A stretch of DNA of 64,000 nt from Siniperca chuatsi (Eukaryota > Chordata > Actinopteri > Centrarchiformes > Sinipercidae). The stretch is taken from contig NC_058063.1 in assembly GCF_020085105.1 (NCBI RefSeq), positions 13,297,651 to 13,361,650 of the forward strand, in the 5' to 3' direction. The notes beneath the pieces were generated by a model. That model had not been told where the DNA came from. It searched no databases and saw nothing but the letters and a program-made list of their open reading frames with translations. This document shows positions 1 through 12,920 of the stretch, piece after piece; the stretch's first letter is position 1; each line of letters begins with the position of its first letter. Both the position numbers and the translations under genes were made by a program.

Positions 1-835
1 CCTTCCATGTTTGTCCACTTTCACCCCTTTGTTCCTCCCCGTTATCTCTGAGTTTTTTGTCTCCCTTTCAAAAAATGCCAGTGTATTATCTGTGTTCAAC
101 TTGTCGACCTGATCTCCAGTGCGCACCTTGTAGCCCGATCTCCACCTCAGAAGCCCAGTCCCTCTGTCACCTTCTGCACCATCACGCCATCGTGCTTCTT
201 CTTTCTTATCCAAGTTGCCCACCTTGGTGTCTTTGGACACCTGGTGGAAGACCACACGGATGTCCGTGGCCGTCACCCAGTCCTGGAGGGTGTGGCTGTG
301 GTCAAAATCAGGAGAGGATGGCCGTCCGTCCAGGGTGGAGAAGGCCAGCACCATGCCGCCCCTCTGCTTTTGCAGGGGGCGAGGGTCTGAACAGAGGGGC
401 TCTGTCTCTTGGTGCCTTGTCTGGGCCACCGTCTGGGATGGCAGCCTGAAGTTTCCAAGGCAGTCGTTGGAGTAGTGCTGCATCGGCCTCCATGTCCGTC
501 CATAGTCCATCGACTTGAGAATAGAGATGGAGATGGGGTCCGATGGCTCCCCCTGCTGGCAGAACTGCAAACTTATGTAAGTGATCTCAAAGCGGCGGCC
601 CAGTGGTAGCGTGAGGACCCATTCTCCGGTGTCAGGACCTCCGTGAGCCATCCAGCAGGTGAGGTTGTGGGGGTTGTGGAGGTCCGTCAAGGTGGTGATG
701 TTGCTGTCATAATCAGGCCCTTGTAGCGAGTGGCTAGCATTGACTGGGATGCCATATGCGGCGTTGATGAACTCCGACAGGCAGTGTCGTGGGCGGCCGT
801 CTAGTTGGTAGCAGGGGTCATGAGGCGAAGTCCAG
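1..835 (-). CDS. Netrin-family protein, laminin N-terminal (LN) domain exon, partial
   Basis: Read on the minus strand from about 834 the frame is open to the window edge (about 278 codons). It starts near the mature N-terminus with DPCYQLDGRPRHC. It then shows LTDLHNPHNLTCW, ISLQFC, SMDYGRTW, FSTLDGRP and LQDWVTATDIRVVF, all hallmarks of the netrin LN domain. Netrins are secreted laminin-related cues for axons and other cells. N-glycosylation sequons are visible (NAS, NIT, NLT). The acceptor is probably the AG at 837-836. The 3' limit is unclear: a usable donor (AAG|gtgggc) ends the exon at 223, or the frame runs on through a Lys/Arg/Glu-rich stretch to base 1. The LN domain seems to lack the cysteine-rich segment that netrin-1 has after NAAFG. 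The EGF-like and NTR parts would lie off the left edge. Which netrin paralogue this is cannot be decided here; it is at least as divergent as NTN3/NTN5. Confidence 0.85.
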
Positions 836-3800
836 CTCAATGGGGTGTGGGAAAGGGAAGAGGAGACGAGGGAGGGGGGAAGGAAAAGGAGGAGTAGAAG
901 GAAAACAGGGAAGAGAGAGGTGGAGGGGGGAGGGGAAAAGGGTAGGAACATCATGTCATCCAGCCTGTGGAAGACATTTTTTAAATGATTTTTAAGAGAA
1001 AACCATGGGAGCTAGATCATAAAAAAAAAACACAAAGTGATTGATTTATATGACTTGCATTTGAAGCCAAAGAAGGAAATCTAAGATAGACCACCTGTGC
1101 CTTTATTGAAAACACACGATACCAGCTCACTGCATCACTTCAACTGGACCTTATTGGCTTTTGGTAGATGCCAGTAAAGATCTCATCCCGTAAAAATGTA
1201 ATCTCCGATCTTCACAGTAGTGTTGGCCACTGGTTTGAACCCGTGACCTTGACAGCCTTTAAGAACACATTCGTCTTAAAACTCCCCTCAGCCCCAAAAA
1301 GAGTGGATGAGTGCGGATGAAGAAGGGCGCGCACCCAGCGGGTCTGTCTGAAATGACAAAAAACATGCCCGACAGCTGGGGCTAAACCCAGAGCTGGACC
1401 ACATCCATCACGTTTATGGCTCTCCTTTTCAAATCACTTTACCGTCGGCCAGTGCTGCAGGCGAGTGAAGTGCCTGAGCATGAGTGGTGTGAAGTGTTAT
1501 CGAGCAGAAAAGAGGGTATGAGAAAAAAGACAGAACGAAATGAGGAGAGGGAAGGAGAAGAGTTTAGGAGATTAGTCTTGAGGATGGTAGGAAATGATTT
1601 ATAGATCGAAATGTGTGTTCGGCTTGAGCCCCTACATGGATACTTCCGTGGTAAAGACAAACACAGACTTGTGTATGTCCGCAGTGCGAACAAATCCCTT
1701 CCCGTCTGTTACAACTGGTGATGAGTGTAATTTATTTCTCTGTCAAGATTTGATACCCGAGAGCATTAATTTTGGCATGTGGACAAAATGAACAATGCAT
1801 GTACTTGCTCTGGAACAGTGATTTATTGTTTTTACTGCTCACATGAAGCCCAGAAGCACATTCCCAACAAGCACTTGTTTATTTGTTTCTATGAAAGTTC
1901 AGCACCTTCCACTTTTACTTTTGGGTCATTCTTCCCTCTTAAGAGGTCATTTTCTCATCAATAACTACCTTCCTTCCACATTTTCAAACAACTTTTCCTC
2001 TGCTCTTCCGTCTCCCTACCCATCTATCACCTGCCCCCTTCATTCTGTTCTAGGAATATTCTTAACTGCTGCGAGATTGATGATGTCCTAACAAGCGTTT
2101 GACACTGACAGCAAAGTCAGCAGGGCTTCATAAACCAAACCCGTAGGAGAGGACGGGGCTGAGATCCTCTCCGGCCTCGTCATCCCGCTCAATTAGCCAA
2201 CGACCGAAATATGAGGCTTCCCTCAGGGACCACACAGCTTTGAGGGGCCTGTGAGGAGTCCATGGCACTCCCTCTGTTGCCTCGGACAATCTGCTCTGCT
2301 CCTGACCTCCAAAAGCAAAGACATGCTAGAAAGTGGATCAACCAAACCTGGTTGAGGACAAAAGCCAAAATCAGGCATGTAATGTGCCCCTGTTTTGTGG
2401 TGTTGCTACAGGAAACGCTACAAGCAACGAGTGCAGTGATGAGTGGTCTGACTGTGACCCTGGTGCCACTGAGCCACATTCCTGGGGTCCAGAATGCCTC
2501 AGTTGGTCATTCCTGATGTGTCAAGACATGCCCCACGGGAACCTGAACGCACTGATAAAAAGCAGGACTTATAAGTTGATCAGGTGATTAATTAGGTCTC
2601 TGGTTTCATATGGTGTCAATGTCTTGGCTGCATAAGAAGGGAAGACTGTCAAAGAGATTATGAGCAGGGTAAAGGTTATTAGAGGATTCAGGGAAGTGGT
2701 GGAAGAATTCATTCTGGATGAAGAATGACGAGTGAGCGTAGGCGGGTGGGGGTTCAGGGTTGGGACGAGTGAAACACACAAGACTAGAAGAGAAAGGGGG
2801 CGGTTGTTTAACATTCCCATGACATGCACTTGCTCTTGTCTTTGTCACATTACATGACTAATTAAACATCGGCCCATTACAACCACTTTGATAAATGGAT
2901 GCTCATCTGAGAGAGGCCCCTGAGATTTTTAATGCGCCCCTCTAGGCCAAATCCAGACTCTCTCTTCTTCCAAAACCAGATCATCTGTCTGGCACCGCCG
3001 CCGGAACCCACCGGATGTGGTTTCAACGGTTTTTCTCCGCTGCTTTCCATAAATTCACACGGCCGGGGTGTTGGAAGAACACGTTGAAGATGAACGGCAT
3101 TCACTGTAAAGTGCAGTTAATGCATATTGACTACAAATAGCACATGTTCGTTTGTTTCTTTTTCCCCAGTAAACCACAAATTGAGAAAAGAAAACATAAC
3201 CCTTAAAAAATACAAATATGCCTTAATTTTGGAGACATCAAGTTTCAGAGAAAAAGTTTTGAAATAACTTGGCAGCAATCTCTGTCTTTCAAAAAGCTTA
3301 TACAGCCAAATAGTGGTAAGATGAGATCAACATCTCCGGCGGGTGATCTTTAGAAGCAGCTATGCTTGGCTGGCAAGGGGCTGGAAAAATACTTGCTGAC
3401 AACCTGGGGGCATGTTTACAGCATAGTCGAACAGAGGAGAGCGCTCATGTTCATGCTCTGCAGTCCCTATTTATTTCCCTAAAGTAATTCTTCTTCTATT
3501 CTTCATCATGCTGAAATGTGTCTGGTGCACTTAAAGAAGCCAAAATATTAATGTCAGGAAGAGAAACAAATGCATTATTTTATGGTTAGAATTTGTTCAT
3601 ATACATTGCCTATAAAAAAAATATTCACCGTCTTGGATGTTTACATGTTTTATTGTCTTACAACACTGAATCAAAGTAGATTTAATATGGCTTATTTGAC
3701 ACTGATAAACACAAATATGTCAAAGTGAAATCATATCTTACCAACATGATATACATTAAATACAAATATAAAGTAGTAAGTATTCATCCCCTACAAGTCA

Positions 3801-6745
3801 GTATCATACTGTCTAATACTGTTTTGTAATATGGTGGGGTTGTTGGAGGGAAATGTGACTCCATCGGGTAATAAAACAGGAATAAAGATCTATTAGAGAA
3901 GACGCAAGAGGAAGCATGAAGGAGTTTGTAGCTATTTGTTTTTTGATAATTGCGGGTTTATGTCTATTTCTATATTTTATGTATTTATGTACTGCATATC
4001 TTCTGTTGTTTTTTAATGGCAGTTGCAAGGCAGAGAATCTAAGAGGAAAGGCAAGGAACATATACATAACCACGGAGTAGCAACATGGGAAATTTGTTGT
4101 GTTTTGACCTATAAATGTACATTTTTAGAGCTTTATTTTGCTACAACAAACTCATTTATTGTGATTTAGCAGGACTTGAGGGCTGTAAGTTATGAAAATA
4201 AAGCGTAGAAACCTCTGGTGTGGTATTCTCTCTTGCTACCTGTAAACTCTCTTTGGCCTGTCCACACTTTAGAGCTGTGGGCCTGTCTGGGTCTGGAGCT
4301 GTTCTGGTGAACAGATGAGCTGGATTTGGCCTGTCTCACACATTTTAACATTCCTCGTCATGGGCAACAGCCCTGGCCGGCAAGACGGAGGCAAATATGT
4401 TCAAATGAAATTGCTTTGCCGCTTTGTGATGAGTTTCGAAAGACTAAATTGTGGCTTGTACAAATAAACAGACAATTTTATATCAGGCCGACAGTCGCTG
4501 GGAAGATTTCCCAGGGTTCTACATTGCAGCTCTACTCTAAGACACAGAGCCTTTAAATAAATATGATCAATTATATAAGCTCTCTCTTATAGCCTACACG
4601 TTTGAAGCTGGACCAAGGCACCTGTTGGTGCATGTTACCACACTGACACCTTTGTTAATTTGCAATTGTCCTCAGCTGGTCAGAAATACAACACTGGGCT
4701 TCGGGTGAGAAGAGAAAGGCTACGTATGCGGTCTGTATTCTCAAACTGCATTCCTGCCTGCACAGTTGAAGCCCATGTGTGTGTTATTCCACACGGAGCA
4801 GATTCCAGGAGTTCTGTTTTAGGTGTAATAATCTAATTTTAGTGGGGCAGCCCCGGGAGGTGAAAGCAACAGACAGCACAAAATGGATTATCACTGCTTG
4901 TATCTTTAGCTAAAGGCCTCTGTCCTTCACGTTTGCACCTCCAACAAACTGCCAATCCGGTGCATGTGCGGGGGCCCCCAGGGGCCAACTGCACCTCCAC
5001 AGACACATGGAGGGTGTCTCTGCTTCTGCATTGACCCATGAGCCCTGCTTACTTCATTTTTGAATAAAAAAACACATGTCACCCACTTGATATTTACAGC
5101 CTCATACAAGTTGGCAAGACTCTCAGCAGCTCCAGCTTCACATGTTGATATTGAGGAACAGATGGAAATGAAATCATTGTGATTCCATGTTGCAGTCATG
5201 CCAAAGACAACCTCGGGCATGATGGAAATTCAAGTAAGGCCTCTGGGTTGTAATTGTGTGTCAATTAAATCCACAGTGTCATACAGGGGGTTAATAAAGA
5301 GGAGCAGGTGGTGACACAAAAACACAAAAATACTCCAGAGCTGCACTCTTTATGAGCACAAAAACAAATAAAAAGCACCCATAATTTTTATTGGCAAATG
5401 TATTATTAAAATTGGTTATCAGATTATAAAAAATAAATAAACAGCCTGTTTTAATTAATCACACTAAAGGCCCCGACTGTAAAACTGCATGACGCCCCTG
5501 CATCGTTAAAACAAAAGCAGCAATCTGCCATATATGTCTATTAAAGCAAATACGGTATATTTTCTCTTGGATACAAGTGTTGCAAAGGGATTTTAGGGAA
5601 ACTAATGAACTACAGACGGACCTTAAAAGGAAAACAGCCTGCAGTCACACGCAGGTTGCGGGCGTTGCTTTTAATGACCTGAGAATAATGATTCACTTGC
5701 TTCGGTTCATTAAACACAAATGTTTATCATATTTAGTCTGATTACTTTGGCAAGAGCCAACAGTGAAGCCCGGAGACTAATTGCCTCCATTCTGCAGAGC
5801 TAATTGCACTTGTTAAGCAGAAATTGGCTGCAGTCAATTAGCTTTATCTCACAGAGAGGAACAATAATATTTACAGTGTTGGGCTTTCACAGTTTGATCA
5901 AACAACTTAATTCAGATTTTTTTTTTTTATCTTGATAATTAGTCTTGTATGTGTTTGGCATTAAGGACATTTTTTTCCCTCCCAATTTAGGTCCAGCTAA
6001 TTAAAAATCGTTATGTTCACGTTTTATGTTTTTGTTTTTTATTAACACACACTGACAAAAATCGAACATATATGCTTAACATTTCTTACAATTATAAGCA
6101 TATTAGATTTGGGATTGTCCCAGCGGCAACATGCAGAAACAAGATGTGTAAAAAAGTTCAAGTTAAGGAGTTATAAGGAAATTCGGTCCTAGTTTGTAAA
6201 GTAAAAACATGTGGTTTAATGAAAACAATTTATATATTCATTAATATATATATATATTATATTAATATGCAAACTCACCCATTTGGTCTGTAGTCTAATA
6301 GGTTTATGCACTAAAATCAGTCAAATACAGTGTAGAATTAACGTAAACAACCAAGTATTTATGTTTTAAAAAATATATAGGCCAATAACAGATAATAATA
6401 AAAAAGTCTGATACATGCATATCGGCTGAATTTCTAAGCATAAGTAAGCGATGTCGTTAAAAACATCAGGCTACTCCTTCCGTTTGGTAAATTATTAGAC
6501 ACTTTAGACCAGAAAACACAACACAGTGTTAAATGCTCCTCTGATGAATTTTAAGGTACATTTTGCAAATAAATTTCTGTGAATTTCTGCCTTTTCTTTG
6601 CCCTCTATTTCAGTGACAAACAACACTTGCCGTTCATTTTACGCGCGACTTCAGCAGAGATAAAACTTCGCAAACACATCAAGTACCACAGAGTCCCAGC
6701 CAATAAACATTTTGAAAGAGGGAGAAATAATTCACAGCAGCTCAC
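836..6745. other. Probable netrin 5' intron / non-coding region
   Basis: No convincing coding exon was found here on either strand. The segment holds a polypurine block (about 850-950), a decayed transposon end (3603-3830), a short TA-rich patch near 6245-6265, and an AT-rich homeodomain-like block at about 5745-5880. A signal-peptide exon for the netrin is expected in or upstream of this stretch, but I could not identify one with a proper donor. Confidence 0.5.
3603..3830. repeat. Decayed Tc1/mariner-like or related DNA transposon end
   Basis: The block starts TTGCCTATAAAAAAAATATTCACC and runs through words such as TTGGATGTTTACATGTTTTATTG and ACACTGAATCAAAGTAGATTTAA to GTATTCATCCCCTACAAG. 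I recognise this as a widespread teleost interspersed repeat. No open reading frame remains. The assignment to a DNA transposon class rests on memory of similar fish repeats, not on a complete pair of inverted ends. Confidence 0.45.
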
Positions 6746-7085
6746 CATGTGAGTCCGAGTGATTCTCCTTCTCCGTACTTCTCCTGCTCCTGCGGTCCCT
6801 CCTCATTAAGAGAAGCGCAGCAAGTGTCCGGACATCCAGCTCCAGCGTTTCTGCAGAGGAGCAGAGCAGAAGACAAACCTACCGCGAGGGGGGCAACACA
6901 CCGGGTACTGGAGGAGGAGGAGAAGGAGGAGGAGGGGGGGAGAGATAAATTAACGGGATCAGCTGGGAGGTGAGTCTCTCCATATAGTAACTGAAGCAAG
7001 CCAAGCGCTCCCACCTCGAGAGGAGTCACATCCTGCTTGACGCACAGCGCACCTCTGCCAGACTGGATCACATGGCAAAATGTAT
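6746..7085 (-). promoter_or_regulatory. Candidate 5' exon and promoter of the netrin gene
   Basis: The minus strand ends this block with a strong donor (CACATG|gtgagctg at 6746/6745). The block is richer in G+C than its surroundings and has a CpG-containing word (ACGCGCGAC) just downstream at about 6640. A minus-strand frame is open over 118 codons, but it shows no netrin or signal-peptide character, so I read it as a possible non-coding first exon. It lies about 6 kb upstream of the netrin LN exon on the same strand, which suits a netrin first exon. It could equally belong to an unseen transcript. Confidence 0.3.
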
Positions 7086-7344
7086 CCATCAAATTCAAAC
7101 AAGGACGTTATTTATTAAACTGGCTGATGATGTTTTAGATAACGTTTTTGTGTGTGTGGAGAGTCTAATGGTGACACCCACTTGTCATCTTGCTGTATGT
7201 CATCCTAACTCGTCCTTATTATTTTCTAACTGATTTTTATTAAACGAGTAGTAAATAATGTAATGTGTTTTCACTGAATCTCAATGACAAACTTATTTAT
7301 CCCAGTCTAATGCATTAATCAGATATTGGCTATACAGAAAAGCT

Positions 7345-7747
7345 GTAAAACTGTGGTACTTTTCACTACTGTATAAATTACATCTATATTCAAGTATATT
7401 TACTCAAGCACCACAATTACATACAAAATTGAGCTACTTGTATCTTACTTGAGTGGGCTATCACCATTTTTAAGCTACTTTACTCCACTGCATTTTTATA
7501 CAAGTTACTTTTGTGTGATTTTACATACAAATATATATGATCTGCTTGTAAAAAAAGATGCATTACAGGGGCCATTTTTCTGCATTGACTTTTACTTTTG
7601 ACACTTTAAATACATTTTGCTGCTAATACTCCTGTACTTATGTAATTTTTTCACTGCAGGACTTTTATTTATAATAGTATTTTTACATTGTGGTATTGCT
7701 ACTTTTACTTAAGGAAAATGATCTGAATACTTCCTCCACCACTTGTT
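7345..7747. repeat. Decayed TIR element of the CAGTGGTGGAA family
   Basis: This copy contains the family words TTTACTCAAGCACC, GAGCTACTTGTATCTTACTTGAG and CTACTTTTACTTAAGG and ends in CTTCCTCCACCACTT. It matches the better copies at 29.1, 34.5 and 49.7 kb. These have CAGTGGTGGAA-type inverted ends and resemble non-autonomous hAT elements common in fish. It is the most diverged copy in the window. Confidence 0.55.
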
Positions 7748-9899
7748 AAATGAAGCACAGATACAGATTAAACTACCCAATAAAATAAAAAATACCAAAA
7801 CCTCAAACTACCTCTTTCATGTTAATGAATTAATAATAATAGTAATAATAATAATAATAATGTACCACTTTTGCATAATGAGTCATTTTTCTTTTGATAC
7901 ATTTTGATAATACCTCTGCACTTGCTAGAGTATATTTTACAAGGAATTTCTGCTTTTATTTAAAGCCCCTGAAAATATAATTTCAAATCATAAGTATTTC
8001 TCTACAACATTAAATATTTGACTAAATAAGCCACAATCAAAATTAAATATGTATAATTTATTAAGAGTTTAACTCTATGAAAACGGCTTAATCAGGACTG
8101 TGGATAACAACGCCACAACTGTTATCAATTTACAATTCAAATGTTCGTAATTCCTGATTGGTGCATGGAAGTACATGACATCAGCTTGTTCCCACAGAGC
8201 CCTGCCCACTTAAAATCAGTGAGAAGAACCCAGACAGAAATGCAAACATAAAAATCTCTCAGTCGAAATAACCAAAACTGTTTTAACTTGTGTTCTTGTA
8301 GGATCCTGTTGCTCATAATAAGAAGTGAATTGAGGAAATAGGTTTTCGGGACCTTTAACTAACTAAATTGGTAACACATTGCAGTCACTTGATGGTAAGC
8401 TGAGTGTCATAATTTATCTGAAAATAGACCGTTTTACTGTATTCGTTGTTACAAAGCTCTGGAGAAAACACTACATCAGACATACAAACGTCCACACACG
8501 TGAAGGGGAAATGTTCCTGAAACAGATTGATCTGCTTTAGAGACAAGTGGCATTTTTTTTAACTTTCAAGGCAGTTTTTCCTTCTTTAAAAGAAAACTAG
8601 AATTTTAAGACTCAATTAAACATTTCATGGCTTGTTAAGGACATTTTTTTACACTGTGCAGATCCTCCACATCCAGGTTTATTACCACTGGCGGGCAAAT
8701 TGAGGACCCAGAGGGAAAGCCAGTTGCAAAAGTCTTATCTCGTATCTCGTCCAGGCAAAGATCTCACTCTCCAGTTTGTTCCAATTATCCCTCAGTGGAA
8801 TAGGAAAAATGGTTGAAGTTAATTGGCTGGAGTGGATCGTTCTCAGATGTGAAGCAAAACTGATACAGATGGAAATATAAGAAAGAGAATGGAGGAGGAG
8901 GGTGGAAGGAGGGAAGACGCTTGATTGGAGAGGAGGAAACTTTCCCAGAGAAAGCCATAAAGCTGATTGATGACTTCCCTCGAGGAATGTTTCCCCAGGT
9001 GTGCTTTGTGTGTGTGTGTGCGTGTTTGAGCATGTGTGTGTCTAGTAGTTACAGTGCAGTTAAGAAATGCTATCCTTGGACGCAGGACAAGTGCAATAAA
9101 GTAAATTGAGGGGTGAAATAGCACGTTTATCCGTCAATATTGCTCTTTGGCAGTATAAACACAAAGACACAAGAGAATTCAATGAGCTGAGATGGGAGTG
9201 GAACTAAATTGTTACCATTTAATGAATGATTTAAATAACACAAATACTACTTGATAACAGAAATCGTCCCTAAAAATGATATTAAAAAAATGTTTAACTG
9301 CTTAATAAAAACTTCGGGTGGTCCTTGACAGGTGCTTTGCGCTGCCAAAGTTTGCACCCTGCAGCTAAGAGTGTGCTAAGAGACTCAAAACATAATAAAC
9401 AAAATACCATGGAGGTGTAATTATAAAAGTCAACATTAAACCACTGTGACAGAATAAGAGCAGATTTCACAATATGGGTGTTTATTTGATGGATTAGCTA
9501 TGCTTAAATATCTAAAGTGCTACAATATGGCATTGTTCTTTGGTTTAATGATCAGGTATGAACATGAAGATGTAATATATAGAAATAATATTTTTTGCAT
9601 CCACAGTCTACACTTGTTTCTTAATTACTGATGCAAAGAAACACCACATATTCTTTAAAAAAAATCTCAAATGTATTTTTTTATGCTACGAATGGGATTA
9701 TGTTCTATCCTGAAAAATAGTTCTAAACATATTTACAAGAAGAATTAATACTGGAAGGGAAAGATTTACTGCAAAGGTGCAGAAAGAGATAAAAGTAATC
9801 TACCCTGGTGTATGAAAATATGTGGAAACTGATAACAGAATATAGTCAGCATGAAGGAAAGCAATGGAATCTAGACTTATAAAAGGCTTGAGAAACAAA

Positions 9900-10365
9900 G
9901 TTATTCAAAAACTGAGTCAACTAAATCAAATGTTTTTCTCAATATAATGAATAAGGCAAAAGGTAACAGTAAATTAATTTGGAAGAATATAATAATCTTT
10001 TAAGGAGTGTCCCAAATTTTCAACTCAGAGCAAAGGAAATATGAAGTGAAGACAATGGGTGTACCGCACCATTTAGTTTATATATTAATGATCTCCCACA
10101 ACAGTGTCATGGGATAGAGTTGCGAATGTATGCATATGACACTGTTGTATACACATGTGCAAAAACAGCTGAGCTAGCATCTGTAAAGCTAACTGCTATG
10201 GAAATGATTACACAGCAGCAATAGGTAAGACAAATGGTACGTTTTTCTGCAAAACAAATATGCAGCCCCTTAATTTTTACATTCTTAACAAGGGTTGAAA
10301 AGATTGATCAAGTTACTGAATTTAAATATCTTGGAGACTGTCAAGTGCAGACATACTATGTTTAT
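9900..10365 (+). mobile_element. Decayed non-LTR retrotransposon (LINE) reverse transcriptase fragment
   Basis: Pieces of a LINE reverse transcriptase can be read on the plus strand. Near 10055-10095 there is a Gly-Val-Pro motif followed by YINDLP-like sequence. At 10128-10157 is MYAYDTVVYT, where LINEs have MYADDTVIYT. At 10296-10340 is EKIDQVTEFKYLGD. The order and spacing fit the palm domain of Rex1/CR1/L2-type elements. The catalytic second Asp position reads Tyr and the frame shifts between pieces, so the copy is inactive and old. No 3' tail is attached. Confidence 0.65.
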
Positions 10366-12439
10366 ATTCAAGTGACAAAGACTTTTAGCAGCCATAATAA
10401 TTATGACCAGAGAAAAGGAGGAAGCCAGATGAAGTTGTTATAAAGCGACAAAGTCATGTATGGAGGAGGTTGAGGTGGATGGATGGTGCAACAAAACATC
10501 GGACTTTAACATTGGAGATCGCTGTTTGTTTAGTTTCTAACCGACAGTCAACATTTTTTTTAAAGCATGACCACGATCGTTCCCTAACTTCAACTGAGTT
10601 TTTATTACTCATCGTATGTATGTTATAATTGTGACGTGCCAAGGGACTGCAGATTTATATTAAATTGTACATGGTCCCTTACAAATAAATGCCTAAACAA
10701 GATCTGTTGGGCCAAATAAGGTCCTGGAGGAAAGGTGACGAGGTAAAGAAATAACTGCCACATTAGTTCTTCCTTCATTGTGTTACAGTTTTCGGTCTTT
10801 TCGAGCTGATGTTTTCCTTCAAGCCTTTAGCACAGCAGCATCTTCTGAAAAACTTTAAAAATTAGCACAATTCAGTGTGTGTTCGACTTTGGGATATCAA
10901 GGCTGAGAGGCTGTAAGAAGATCCTCTATTAACTTGGAGATGAATCTCATATGTCCTGTCCATTTCAGGGATCCCCCCCCCCAAGTAGATCTTCAAGGAG
11001 ATCATGTTTCCTCCCCTCTGAACTTCTCCAATGCATACTGCAGTATGGAGAGGAAGGAAATGATGAACAGACAAGTCCTGCACCTTGCAACAGGCTTCGA
11101 TTTTGATCTGGATGATCATCTCTGGACACTAAAATGGATTAAAAACAAACTAAATGGCATTGTTCTCCCTCAGAAATCTACACATAGCATTTTATTGCTG
11201 GTAACTATGATGATTTGTTTTTGGTGTTTTAATGCAACAATTAAGATGTCTTTAAAAAAAAACAGCAACCTTGATTGATGGCTTTGGCTCTAAAACATGG
11301 TTGGCAAAAAGAGCCAAGAGTGGAAAATCATCCTGGTTGCCATGAATCCAAATGAAATGTTTTTGTTTTTCCAAGTTTCCCTCACTTTGTTTCTGAAGTG
11401 TTGACAGGTGCTGGGTAGAGATGGGGAGCGGACTGTGGTTCTGCACTGAAGGAAAACTCACCAATAAACCGCAAGTTAACCTGCTGCATTTAAGGATCAA
11501 CGGTCAAGTGAAACAAGTGTTTTACCTTCTGCTTATGATGATATAACAATACCTTGTCCTCAAAGGGAAACAGGTAGATGACAAATAGCTTGTAGCAAGC
11601 TAAAAATCCAGAAATTCCAACAGGCATTTGGTAGCAAAAAGGGTCTAAAGATGCAGACCAGGGACTTTTGTTAGCCACGAGCAACCACCTGTTTGTACAT
11701 AACAAGTTTTTGTCCATTATTCACCTTTACCAATTAAGTAATAGCACAAAAATCAAAGCAGTTCTTCATTCTTCTTTAGGAGCCAAAAACATTCCTTGAT
11801 CCTTTTGTTTTGCAGTTAATTGAGAAACAAAGTGGAAGTAATGCAGCTTATCAATTAAAAAGGAAACAAAACTGAACGCTGTGTCCAATAAAAGATTAAA
11901 AATGGAAGCTTCCACAGGAACAAAATCACTACCAAACATCAACACTATACATCTTGCCTGTGAAAAACAGGATAAAAATATTGTATCATTCATTCATTGT
12001 GTTGTTATTGTCTTGTATTGGTGTCTAGCAGCAGTTTTATCATCAAAGGAAGTCGCACGTAATACATTTCAGAAGAGTGGTGTTGACAGATGTTGACAAT
12101 AATATGTAGAAAGCACATTGATATTTCAGATGCATCTGCAGGTTTAGTCTGCAATTAAAACATAAAGGGTGAAAGCTCCAGCAACACATATTAGTAAGTA
12201 TAAAGAACAATTTTACTGTCAGACTGATGTGTTTCAGCTTGTGCTCATCATCACTCAACACTTTACAAAGAGTCAAGTGTGATGATGAAGTTATTCCTAA
12301 TACTACAAGTGCTGCAGAGTTTTGACTCTGTAAGACTACCGTCTCTTCTCCATGCGCCTGAAGTGCTAGCACACTATTTAATTTCCAAAATATCAGTTTT
12401 TTAAATTGTCTATATCTGATATTATTGTTGGGTATTTTA

Positions 12440-12662
12440 TTCCATTCTGTTTTTTTGTGTTATTTTAAAATTGACTTTGACTTGATTTTTTCAAGCATGT
12501 AAAGCACTTTGTAACTTTGTTTTGAAAAATGCTGTATAAGTAAAGTTTGTTATTGTTATAATTATACTTATTATAATTACTATTACTATTATTACTATTA
12601 CTATTACTACTATTACCATTACTACTATCATCATCATCATCATCATTATTATTATTATTATT
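12440..12662 (+). repeat. L2/Maui-like LINE 3' tail followed by (ATT)n
   Basis: The words GCATGTAAAGCACTTTG and AAAATGCTGTATAAGTAAAG are typical of the 3' end of fish L2-like LINEs. They are followed directly by a run of ATT/ACT/ATC trinucleotides (about 12560-12662), the kind of simple-repeat tail such elements leave. No coding part is attached. Confidence 0.55.
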
Positions 12663-12920
12663 TATTGTAAATGGTGAAGTTGTGCCCCCATTCTAGTCTA
12701 CACATAAAGACAAAACAAGTGAGACTACGTTTAGTTTTTCTTACATATCACATTTTTACTTAATTTTATTTAACTCAATTACTTAATATCTTAATACAGA
12801 TATTTTCCCACTGTAGTCAGCTTTCAGGGGAGAAATATCACTGGACCCAAACTGGTTATCCTGTGCAGCTCTGCAAGGAGAGAAAATTTAATTTAACATA
12901 AATGAACTGAGTTAATTTAA

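Larger units (their letters stand above)
7086..12900. other. Intergenic region, repeat-derived in part
   Basis: No gene was recognised between the netrin 5' region and the ZP3-like gene. The region holds a CAGTGGTGGAA element, a (TAA)n patch (7832-7862), a GT-rich patch near 9009-9043, a decayed LINE reverse transcriptase (9900-10365) and an L2-like 3' tail with an ATT repeat (12440-12662). Open frames at 10934-11278 and 12043-12372 show no recognisable domain. Confidence 0.5.

Noticed and set aside
2569-2829. Minus-strand frame with a signal-peptide-like start (MNSSTTSLNPLITFTLL...), a possible netrin signal exon
   Set aside because: No usable GT donor follows the hydrophobic part in a fitting phase, and no netrin-like sequence is attached.
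6742-7098. 118-codon minus-strand frame as a coding first exon
   Set aside because: No signal peptide or domain; a Ser-rich run comes from a GGA repeat. Treated only as a possible non-coding exon because of the good donor.
10934-11278. 114-codon plus-strand frame in the 7-13 kb intergenic region
   Set aside because: No domain or homologue recognised, and a poly-C run and AT-rich end look non-coding.
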